Shown in pieces: positions 1 to 5,158 of a stretch of 8,569 nt of DNA (the first letter of the stretch is position 1; every line of letters starts with the position of its first letter). The DNA is from JBBDIK01 sp964640385 (GTDB taxonomy: Bacteria; Actinomycetota; UBA4738; JBBDHU01). Under the pieces are notes generated by a model. The model saw only the letters and a list, made by a program, of their open reading frames with translations, did no database searches and was not told the DNA's origin. The stretch spans positions 1 through 8,569 of the forward strand of contig CAZXFL010000048.1 in NCBI GenBank assembly GCA_964640385.1, given 5' to 3'. Made by a program: the position numbers and the translations under genes.

Positions 1-647
1 GTGGCATCCTCGGTGGTGCCGTCGTCGGTGGGGAAGCGGATGGCGAGGAACCGGCTGGACGCATCGGTGCCGTCGATCTCCGGCGGCTCGCCGCGCTGCA
101 CGAGGTCCCACATGTCCGCTTCGATCTGAATGAGGTTCTCGATGAGCCCCTCGTCCCGCTCGACGGTGTAGAGGCGGAACCGCTGGCCGGCGATGAGGAC
201 GGCAACGTCGGTCACGTCCCAGCCTGTCACGGCCATGTTGTGCTGGCACTGGAGGTTGTACTCGGCGGGCACCTGGTCCGTCCCGGGCTCGCCCCAGTCG
301 TCCAGGTGCCACGAGCCGGTCGTCTTGGCTTCGACGACGCGCTTCGGCTTGCGGAGCGTCTCGGCGTCGAGGTGGCTGTACATCCACGGGTAGCCCGGAT
401 GGCGGAGCGTCAGCTGCTCGCCGTCCTTGCCGCGGCGGACGATGACCCGGCGGCCTGTCGCCTCGACGTACTTGCGGAGGACGACGGGTTCGAGGCGCGT
501 GCCCCACTCCATCGCTTCTGTCTCGATCAGCGGGGCGCTGAGCCCCATCCTTTCGAGCCAGACATCGTGACGCGAGCGGAACCGCGAGAGTCCCGCGCAC
601 GCCCCGGCGTCAGAGCCGCCGATCCCCGACCGACGATCGAAGGTCAC
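1..647 (-). CDS. YqaJ-type phage exonuclease/recombinase (3' end outside window)
   Basis: I translated this from the - strand; 215 residues are visible and the C-terminus lies beyond base 1. It resembles the YqaJ/lambda-exonuclease family, nucleases that resect dsDNA ends so that a partner protein can anneal single strands. Visible family marks are IGGSDAGACAGLS (residues 9-21), the acidic WGTRLEP motif (E53), D94 in YSHLDAE, the E-x-K pair E106/K108, and YNLQCQHNM (130-138). Together these match the PD-(D/E)XK-type core. I chose the GTG start at 647 because it overlaps the stop of the upstream 62-aa gene in GTGA, implying translational coupling; the frame stays open further upstream, so a longer start is not excluded. 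Third positions are strongly G/C, as expected for real coding here. A RecT/Erf-type annealing protein would be expected downstream but is outside the window. The family call is by motif recognition, without a search. Confidence 0.88.
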   Translation of the reverse strand, partial: MTFDRRSGIGGSDAGACAGLSRFRSRHDVWLERMGLSAPLIETEAMEWGTRLEPVVLRKYVEATGRRVIVRRGKDGEQLTLRHPGYPWMYSHLDAETLRKPKRVVEAKTTGSWHLDDWGEPGTDQVPAEYNLQCQHNMAVTGWDVTDVAVLIAGQRFRLYTVERDEGLIENLIQIEADMWDLVQRGEPPEIDGTDASSRFLAIRFPTDDGTTEDA

Positions 648-832
648 TCCGGCCCCGACTTCTGTTGGATCTGCTCGACGATGCTCAGGGCGTCCTTGGA
701 GGCGAGGAGCACCGACAGGCTACTGTTCTCGCCGTAGCGCCAGTACAGCTCCACGCTCTCGCCGACGACCCAGACCTCGGGCGGTTTGGGCGGCTCGATG
801 GTCAGACTGAACCACTTGCGCTTCTTTCCCAA
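644..832 (-). CDS. Small phage protein of unknown function (62 aa)
   Basis: I do not recognise this protein. The start is TTG, chosen because a very strong Shine-Dalgarno (AAAGGAGG) lies 5 bases upstream and an in-frame stop lies not far above it. It opens with a basic patch (GKKRKW), continues with alternating hydrophobic and polar residues that look like beta strands (FSLTIEP, VWVVGESVELYWRYG), and ends with a likely helix (SKDALSIVEQIQQK). There is no signal peptide or membrane segment, so a small soluble alpha/beta protein is likely. Its stop codon overlaps the GTG of the exonuclease gene, so the two are probably translated together. That placement suggests an early-phase role linked to recombination or replication, but this is inference from context only. 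Confidence 0.72.
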   Translation of the reverse strand: MGKKRKWFSLTIEPPKPPEVWVVGESVELYWRYGENSSLSVLLASKDALSIVEQIQQKSGPE

Positions 833-923
833 CTGTGCCTCCTTTCGGGCTGTGGGACGCGATGGCTTGCAGGTTCAGGAGGACGGCGATGCCCACCTCC
901 TCGAACGTGAGGGGCTCGGTCAC
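720..923 (-). CDS. Doubtful short ORF coupled to the XRE gene (67 aa, N-terminal part coding-like)
   Basis: A GTG start at 923 overlaps the stop of the upstream XRE gene as GTGA, the same coupling seen between the 62-aa gene and the exonuclease. The first 26 codons (beginning MTEPLTFEEVGIAVLLNLQA) carry G or C at the third position in all but one case, which looks like genuine coding sequence. After that the bias collapses, the Shine-Dalgarno of the next gene appears inside the frame, and the rest overlaps the 62-aa gene in another frame by 113 bases. Possible readings are a real small protein with a long overlap, a gene whose reading frame was broken by an indel, or an untranslated remnant. 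No function can be assigned. Confidence 0.3.
   Translation of the reverse strand: MTEPLTFEEVGIAVLLNLQAIASHSPKGGTVGKEAQVVQSDHRAAQTARGLGRRRERGAVLALRREQ
838..845 (-). promoter_or_regulatory. Strong ribosome binding site deciding a TTG start
   Basis: On the - strand the site reads AAAGGAGG followed by CACAG and then TTG. It is a near-perfect anti-16S match at good spacing, and it is the main reason for placing the 62-aa protein start at 832. Confidence 0.8.
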
Positions 924-1144
924 GGGATAGGCCAGAGCCGCATGACTTCGCGCCAGATGTCATCACCGGGCGCCCCGAGCGCGCGAACGATCCGAACACA
1001 GACGGGCATCGAGGGCCGCTTGACACGGCCCGTCTCGTAGCGCCAGACCGTGATGCGATCAACGCCGGCCTTCTCGGCGAGATCGCCCTGGGTCAGCCCT
1101 TCGGCGAACCGCCAGCGGGCCATAGCGGAGGGGGGTGGCTTCAT
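920..1144 (-). CDS. XRE-family helix-turn-helix protein, Cro/early regulator-like (74 aa)
   Basis: This is a small DNA-binding protein, essentially one helix-turn-helix domain. Residues 14-42 (FAEGLTQGDLAEKAGVDRITVWRYETGRV) have the XRE/Cro-CI pattern: the LTQGDLAEKAGV helix-turn, then the ITVWRYETG recognition helix with the typical E-x-G after it. The short C-terminus holds another amphipathic helix (IWREVMRLW). It is the first gene of the leftward early arm and faces the second XRE gene across the control region, the usual layout of a lysis/lysogeny switch. A Cro-like role is the natural inference, though an early-gene activator is also possible. The ATG at 1144 has no Shine-Dalgarno; a promoter sits so close that the transcript is probably leaderless. 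The stop overlaps a GTG at 923. Confidence 0.85.
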   Translation of the reverse strand: MKPPPSAMARWRFAEGLTQGDLAEKAGVDRITVWRYETGRVKRPSMPVCVRIVRALGAPGDDIWREVMRLWPIP

Positions 1145-1151
1145 GCCAGAG

Positions 1152-1181
1152 AGAATACGCTTCCCCGCGCCCTCCTGTCAA
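1152..1181 (-). promoter_or_regulatory. Leftward early promoter, probably giving a leaderless mRNA
   Basis: On the - strand a consensus -35 TTGACA (1176-1181) is followed after 18 bases by a -10-like TATTCT (1152-1157). Seven bases separate the -10 from the ATG at 1144, so transcription would start at or next to the A of the start codon. No Shine-Dalgarno precedes that ATG, which fits leaderless translation, a common mode in high-GC Gram-positive bacteria. Confidence 0.65.
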
Positions 1182-1186
1182 CCCGT

Positions 1187-1196
1187 CAGCATACAA
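1187..1196. repeat. Shared 10-mer CAGCATACAA, copy 1 (control region)
   Basis: This 10-mer lies just upstream of the -35 of the leftward promoter and is identical to bases 4902-4911. Both copies read TTGTATGCTG in the direction of local leftward transcription. It is a candidate regulator-binding site. Confidence 0.4.
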
Positions 1197-1231
1197 ACGA
1201 CGCCTCTCTGCGAAAGGGTATTGCATTGTGG

Positions 1232-1240
1232 TGATACACT
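1232..1240 (+). promoter_or_regulatory. Probable rightward extended -10 promoter for the lysogeny operon
   Basis: The sequence TG-A-TACACT fits an extended -10 element (TGnTANNNT). No good -35 lies 17-18 bases upstream, which extended -10 promoters can tolerate. Initiation would fall near 1247, giving a leader of about 60 bases that contains the GGAGG site of the XRE gene. Confidence 0.45.
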
Positions 1241-1245
1241 GGTGT
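1236..1245. repeat. Short palindrome overlapping the rightward -10 (operator candidate)
   Basis: ACAC-TG-GTGT forms a dyad with perfect 4-base arms. It overlaps the candidate -10 TACACT at 1235-1240, so a protein bound here would block that promoter. It is short and could arise by chance. Confidence 0.35.
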
Positions 1246-1307
1246 CGCCATACGAGGAAGGGGACCTCGTTCACCCGCCAAGTGCCCGGCAGGGAAGGAG
1301 GAGCGAC

Positions 1308-1688
1308 ATGCAGCTGACAGAAGGTGCCGCGCGAGAGATCGGAACCGCGTTCCGCTTCTTTCGGCACGCGAGGAGGGACACGCTCCGCGACGCAGCCCAG
1401 CGAGCGGGGATGAGCTACCAGTACGCCCACAACATCGAGTCGGGGGCTCGGGACAACGTGACCGAGGAGAAGTTTCACGCGCTCGGGCGGGCATACGGAG
1501 TGCCCGAGGAACTCGTCACCAACCTGATCCTGCGCGCCCGGATCGCCACGGCCCTTGAGGGTCGCGGCGTCGCTCCGGCAGACATCGGCCGGGCGTGGGC
1601 CGGGATCGTGTCGGTCATGGCCGCGCTCGGCTACCCGGCGGACGTGGACCTCGCGACTGCGGTCGCGGGTCTGCTGGAGAAGGCATGA
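1308..1688 (+). CDS. XRE-family helix-turn-helix protein, probable phage repressor (126 aa)
   Basis: The start at 1308 follows AAGGAGG with 6 bases spacing. The frame is open further upstream, but that part runs across the control region and antisense to the other XRE gene. Residues about 10-62 form an HTH domain: IGTAFRFFRHARRDTLRDAAQRAGMSYQYAHNIESG matches the XRE pattern of a helix, the LRDAAQRAGMS turn, and a recognition helix ending in I-E-S-G. Residues 63-126 are helical and hydrophobic (VTNLILRARIATAL, WAGIVSVMAALG) and may dimerise. No LexA/CI-type protease domain is present, so induction would not be by RecA-stimulated self-cleavage. Lying divergent to the Cro-like gene and first in an operon with the integrase, it is the best candidate for the lysogeny repressor. 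Its stop overlaps the next gene's ATG. Confidence 0.82.
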   Translation: MQLTEGAAREIGTAFRFFRHARRDTLRDAAQRAGMSYQYAHNIESGARDNVTEEKFHALGRAYGVPEELVTNLILRARIATALEGRGVAPADIGRAWAGIVSVMAALGYPADVDLATAVAGLLEKA

Positions 1689-1951
1689 CGGTCAATAATC
1701 AGTTGTCAACGGCCGATGCACCGCAGGCCGAACGTCCCGACCCACAGGGGCCGGATGGCCCTATCGGGAGGAACGCCTACCGGGCGCTCGTCATCGTCCT
1801 CCTCTTGGCGCTGCTCGTCGTGGGCATCCAGACGCTCGGCGCGACAGAGGAGGCCCGACATGCGGCGGCGTGCGCTGAGTGGCGGGCGGCGCAACCGCCG
1901 GACCCGTACTCGGGGCCGGGGTGGTCGTGGGGCTGCCCGAAGGACCAATGA
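1685..1951 (+). CDS. Small single-pass membrane protein of the lysogeny operon (88 aa)
   Basis: I do not recognise a family. Residues 1-30 are polar and proline-rich (PQAERPDPQGPDGP), residues 33-51 form one strong transmembrane helix (RALVIVLLLALLVVGIQTL), and residues 52-88 are polar with two cysteines (C63, C84) and a Trp/Gly/Pro-rich end (YSGPGWSWG). The arginines just before the helix point to an N-in, C-out topology, which would put the two cysteines outside the membrane where they could form a disulfide. ATG overlaps the repressor stop (ATGA) with a GGAG 5 bases upstream, and its own stop overlaps the integrase ATG in the same way. Being made together with the repressor and integrase suggests a protein expressed in the lysogen, for example in superinfection exclusion; that role is inferred from context. 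Confidence 0.72.
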   Translation: MTVNNQLSTADAPQAERPDPQGPDGPIGRNAYRALVIVLLLALLVVGIQTLGATEEARHAAACAEWRAAQPPDPYSGPGWSWGCPKDQ

Positions 1952-3482
1952 ACACCCGACATCTCCGGGCCGAGGATCTCCGCGGTCGCCGCTGGCGAGG
2001 GCTCGTCAGGGAGTCGACCGAGGCCCAGGCCGAGCAGTGGTCGCCGGAGCGCCAGCGCGCCGACCTCCGGCGTGCCGCCGACGAACTCGGCCTCGTGGCC
2101 GTCGAGCCCGAGTTCTACCTCCGGGTCGGTTCCGGGGAGGCGGAACAGGTGCCCGAGCTGGAACAGGCGCTCGCCGAGGGGAAGCGCGGCGACTACGACG
2201 TGCTCCTCGTCATCCACACCAGCCGGTTCGCCCGCAACCGGGCCGAGGCCGTGCGGGCCAAGGCGGCGTTCGCGAAGGCCGGCATCGTCATCTACTTCGT
2301 CGCTCAGCGGATCGTCTCGGGCGCTTTCGCATCCGGCCTCGCCGAAGGGATCAACGAGGTGATCGACGAGCACAGCAACGAGGAGCGCCGGTTCTGGATC
2401 GCGGGTGGCCTGCGGGAGCGCCAGCACGCCGGACGCTGGATCGGCAACGTCCCGTTCGGCTACCGCAAGGAGATGGCCGACCGGCCGGACGGGAGCCGGG
2501 GGTGGAGTGGGGGGCTCGAGCCCGACCCGGCCGAGGGACCGATCGTGCGCGGGATGTTCGCGAGCTACGTCACCGGACTGTCGCCGCGCGACATCGCTCA
2601 TTCACTGAACATCGCCGGGAAGCGCAGTCGCCGCGGTGAACTTTGGACCGGCTCGACGATCTACAAGATCCTCGCGAACCCGATCTACTCCGGCACCCTG
2701 CACCGCTACCGGCGGCAGGGCGGCCACTACTACGACGAGGCCGACCCCCACGACGGCCGCCGAGAGATGCCCGCGCCGTGGACGAGCCCGGTCGAGCCGG
2801 CGCTGGCCGAGGAGGTCGGGCGCCTGCTGGGGGCGAGGAGCCCGAGCGCGTCAGCCGGACCCCGGATGTCCTACCCCCTCTCGCGCGTCCTGCGCTGCAC
2901 CTGCGGACGGCGGATGACCGGCGCCCACGGCGGTAACGGACGGCGGTACTACCGCTGCTCGAACCGGACCCTGACGGGAGCGTGCCAGGCGCCGGCCATC
3001 CGCGCCGACGACGCGGAGGAGGAGTTCGCCCAGTGGCTCGGGAAGTTCCGGCTCCCCGAGGACTGGCGCCTGCGGATCGCCGCGCTGCCGACCGGCGACC
3101 ACCAGGAGGCGGCCGACCGCCGGGCCCGGCTGGAGGGTCAGGTCGAGCGGCTCAAGAAGCAGTACGCATGGGGCGACCTGACCGACGACGCCTACCGCGC
3201 CGAGATGGCCCGACTGCGCGGAGAGCTAGGTCAGGTCTTCGAGCCGGCCACGGCATCACTCGTCGCGGTCGCGGAGGCGCTGGCCCGGCTGGGTGACGCC
3301 TGGAGGACGACGCCGAACGTCGCAGCGCGCAACGTGACGCCGGATCTTCTACTTCGAGAGATTATCGTGCGCGATGGAAAGGTCGCGGAGGTCGTGATCC
3401 GCGCGGAGCTTCGACCCCTGCTCGCGCTCTGTGTACCTCACCGACCGTATCAGGAGATAAGGTCCATCAAGTACACCGAACG
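1948..3482 (+). CDS. Large serine recombinase, phage integrase (3' end in gap)
   Basis: This is a site-specific recombinase that would join attP to the host attB through a covalent phosphoserine intermediate. 511 residues are visible. The catalytic domain (about 15-150) shows VRESTEAQ with nucleophile S23 and TSRFARNRAEAV with the active-site arginines R93 and R96. The recombinase domain follows (about 165-300: NVPFGYRK, IVRGMFASYVTGLSPRDIA, TIYKILANPIYSGTLHR). Then comes a zinc ribbon with C317, C319, C337 and C346, then a coiled coil (about 388-430, RLEGQVERLKKQY), the segment that controls recombination direction in this family. The ATG at 1948 overlaps the upstream stop (ATGA) with AAGGA 3 bases before it. 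A histidine stands where many relatives have Asp in the strand before S-R-F. No stop is seen before the N run; the final visible residues (RSIKYTER) look close to a natural end. Confidence 0.95.
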
Positions 3483-3582
3483 NNNNNNNNNNNNNNNNNN
3501 NNNNNNNNNNNNNNNNNNNNNNNNNNNNNNNNNNNNNNNNNNNNNNNNNNNNNNNNNNNNNNNNNNNNNNNNNNNNNNNNNN
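3483..3582. other. Assembly gap of 100 N
   Basis: Exactly 100 N is the conventional placeholder for a gap of unknown length, so real distance and even linkage across it are uncertain. It interrupts the ends of two convergent genes, integrase from the left and lysin from the right. Transcription terminators and possibly the phage attachment site would be expected here. Confidence 0.97.
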
Positions 3583-4872
3583 GATGAGTGCCACGGTCGC
3601 GACGATCGCGTCGACCGCAGCCTTGGTCGTCAGCACGCCACTGTGATCGGATCCCGACACCAGGACGTTGACGCCGGGGTGCCCGGCCTTGTTGGCGGCG
3701 ATGACGAACGGCTCCTGGGTCGCGTTGGGAACCCGGTCGTCGCCGATCGCGGCCACGACCGAGACTGGCATCGTCGGGCGGCGCACGGCGAGCGTCTCGG
3801 GCGCCGGGGCGGTGAGGAACACGTTGCCGGTGATGTAGTTCGCGTAGGCGTGAGAGAGCACCCCGGCCAGGCTCACGAACGCATCGCCGCTGCCCTGGAG
3901 GGCTGTGATCGAGCCGACGAACCCGCCGAACGAGTGGCCGACGATCACGAGCTTGCCGGACTCTCGCGCCCGGACCTGGGCGATGTTCGCCTTGAGGTCG
4001 GCGAGCCCGCTCATGTCCGAGTGGTAGTCGACGAGGTAGGAGACGAACCCCGCAGCGGCCAAGGCGTGCGCCATGAGGGTCAGGTAGTTCCCCGCGCCGT
4101 ACTCGGCGGGCCCGCCGTGGACGAGCGCGGCGACGGGCTGGCCGGCCGGTGCCCCGACCCTCCGAAACACGAACCCGTTGCCGCCCGAGGCGAGCGCGTA
4201 GATGTCCTGATCGACGAGCGCGGACATGTTCGCCTGCTCGGCGGTCGCGTCCGTCGGCGTCACGGGGATCGCGGGCTTCGAGGGGAGCGGCTGCGGGGTC
4301 GGTTGCGCCGCCGGAGGGGGGACGATTGCGCCCGGAGGGGGCACCGGCTTGGGGGCGGGGATCGGGGCGGGCGCCACCGTGACCGGCACCGTGTTCGCGA
4401 CGTTCAGGATCGTGCGGACATATCCCGAACGTGAAGCATCTTTCATTCCGAGCCAACGACCCGCCATCCCGCTGACGGTCTTGGCCCAGCCCCACAGCTT
4501 GTAGCTCCGCATGAGGGCGGCGTATGCCTTCGCCCCTGCCCGCCACGTCGGGAACTTCGCGTAGGTGCGGCCGTTCGGAGCGAGCCAGGGAGCGCCGCCG
4601 AAGGCGCGCGTCCAGTGTGGCACCCGAGGGTGCCCGATGACGATGTTGCCCCAGTTCCGGGTCGTCCGGGCGTAGCCTTTCAGCCCGTAGGACGACTCGG
4701 CTGCGAGCTGCCCGAGGGCGAGCGCCGGATCGACGCCGGCCGCCACGAGGTCCGAGTAGATGGCCGCCGCTTCGGACGGCGCGGGGAAGCCCTTCCGGCC
4801 GAGGAACGTGACGAACGCGGGTCTGCTCACGCGCGGCTTGGCGAAGACGGGCGAGGTCGGTCCGTAGCTCAT
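3583..4872 (-). CDS. Two-domain phage lysin: glucosaminidase-like domain fused to alpha/beta-hydrolase (3' end in gap)
   Basis: 430 residues are visible from the ATG at 4872 (GAAGGAG, 7 bases upstream). Residues about 15-160 resemble a peptidoglycan hydrolase of the glucosaminidase/lysozyme-like fold: LALGQLAAESSYG carries the likely catalytic E59, followed by NWGNI (73-77) and a WRAGAKAYAAL helix. Residues 163-205 are a Pro/Ala linker. Residues about 220-430 form an alpha/beta-hydrolase: oxyanion HGG (252-254), nucleophile elbow GHSFGG with S314, acid D378 or D379 (IGDDRVPN), and H410 (SGSDHSG). It would cut cell-wall glycan and hydrolyse an ester or similar bond at the end of infection. The second domain recalls the separate LysB esterases of phages of mycolic-acid bacteria, but the substrate is unknown. 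There is no signal peptide, consistent with release through a holin; the holin-like gene lies directly upstream. The last visible helix suggests that only a short tail is missing. Confidence 0.82.
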
Positions 4873-4916
4873 GCGGTGTCTCCTTCGTTGTGTCCGCTAT
4901 CCAGCATACAACCAGA
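4873..4916 (-). promoter_or_regulatory. Holin-lysin intergenic space with lysin RBS and a motif shared with the immunity region
   Basis: These 44 bases hold the lysin ribosome site (GAAGGAG, 4880-4886) and an AT-rich TTGTATGCTG (- strand, 4902-4911). An identical 10-mer lies at 1187-1196 in the divergent control region. TATGCT inside it could also act as a weak -10, giving the lysin its own promoter. Confidence 0.4.
4902..4911. repeat. Shared 10-mer CAGCATACAA, copy 2 (holin-lysin space)
   Basis: This is an exact match to 1187-1196, also in non-coding DNA and in the same orientation relative to leftward transcription. The two copies are on different contigs of the scaffold. Confidence 0.4.
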
Positions 4917-5147
4917 TCAGCCGAGGGCCGTGTGGAGGACGACCGCGAGGCCGGCCGCCGAGACGAGGGCCGTGATGAGCCACCGCTTGTCGGACTCCCA
5001 CGCGGCGAGCAGCTTGTCGTGCTTGGCGTCGTGGACGGCGACGTACTCCTTGAAGTCCTCCCGCACCGCGAGGACGTTCCGGTTGACCTCGCCCAGCGTG
5101 ACCCGGCCGTTCAGGGCCGGGGCGTACTCGACTTCGTTCTCGCCCAT
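4917..5147 (-). CDS. Holin-like small membrane protein (76 aa)
   Basis: Residues 1-55 are polar, charged and mostly helical (VTLGEVNRNVLAVREDFKEY, then KHDKLLAAWESDKRW). Residues 56-75 are a single C-terminal membrane helix (WLITALVSAAGLAVVLHTAL). This layout, a charged coiled-coil-like head and one terminal membrane segment, matches the XhlA/hemolysin-type class of phage lysis proteins. Its place between tail spike and lysin supports a role in making the membrane permeable so that the lysin reaches the wall. The ATG at 5147 follows GGGAGG at 6 bases spacing, and this site overlaps the tail spike stop, 11 bases away. It ends 44 bases before the lysin. The alternative is a tail-associated membrane protein of unknown role. 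Confidence 0.68.
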   Translation of the reverse strand: MGENEVEYAPALNGRVTLGEVNRNVLAVREDFKEYVAVHDAKHDKLLAAWESDKRWLITALVSAAGLAVVLHTALG

Positions 5148-5158
5148 GCCTTGCCTCC

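Larger units (their letters stand above)
1145..1307. promoter_or_regulatory. Divergent immunity/early control region
   Basis: This 163-base non-coding space lies between the two opposed XRE genes and is the most AT-rich stretch of the left contig. It holds the leftward promoter, a probable rightward promoter, and candidate operators. ATAC tetramers occur at 1155, 1191, 1234 and 1250, and one inverted copy (GTAT) at 1218; the last three are spaced 16 bases apart. GTAT at 1218 and ATAC at 1234 form the ends of a 20-bp imperfect dyad. These are candidate binding sites for one or both HTH proteins; binding is inferred, not shown. Confidence 0.55.

Noticed and set aside
240..737. A 165-residue + strand frame at the left end
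   Set aside because: It lies antisense to the exonuclease, whose conserved motifs identify the - strand as coding.
821..832. GGGAAAG, the heptamer used for the -1 frameshift in lambda G/GT genes
   Set aside because: It lies at codons 1-3 of the 62-aa gene, and a -1 slip there would enter the poorly coding frame, so it has no sensible product.
1050..1307. N-terminal extension of the rightward XRE protein to base 1050
   Set aside because: It would be antisense to the other XRE gene and cross the promoter region; AAGGAGG before the ATG at 1308 marks the better start.
3349..3482. Continuation of the lysin frame across the gap
   Set aside because: It is antisense to the integrase C-terminus and depends on an arbitrary 100-N length.
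1879..4434. A single very long + strand frame running from the integrase through the N run to 4434
   Set aside because: The part after 3582 is antisense to the lysin, is Arg/Gly-rich without domain motifs, and is joined only because N carries no stop. The integrase must end in or near the gap.
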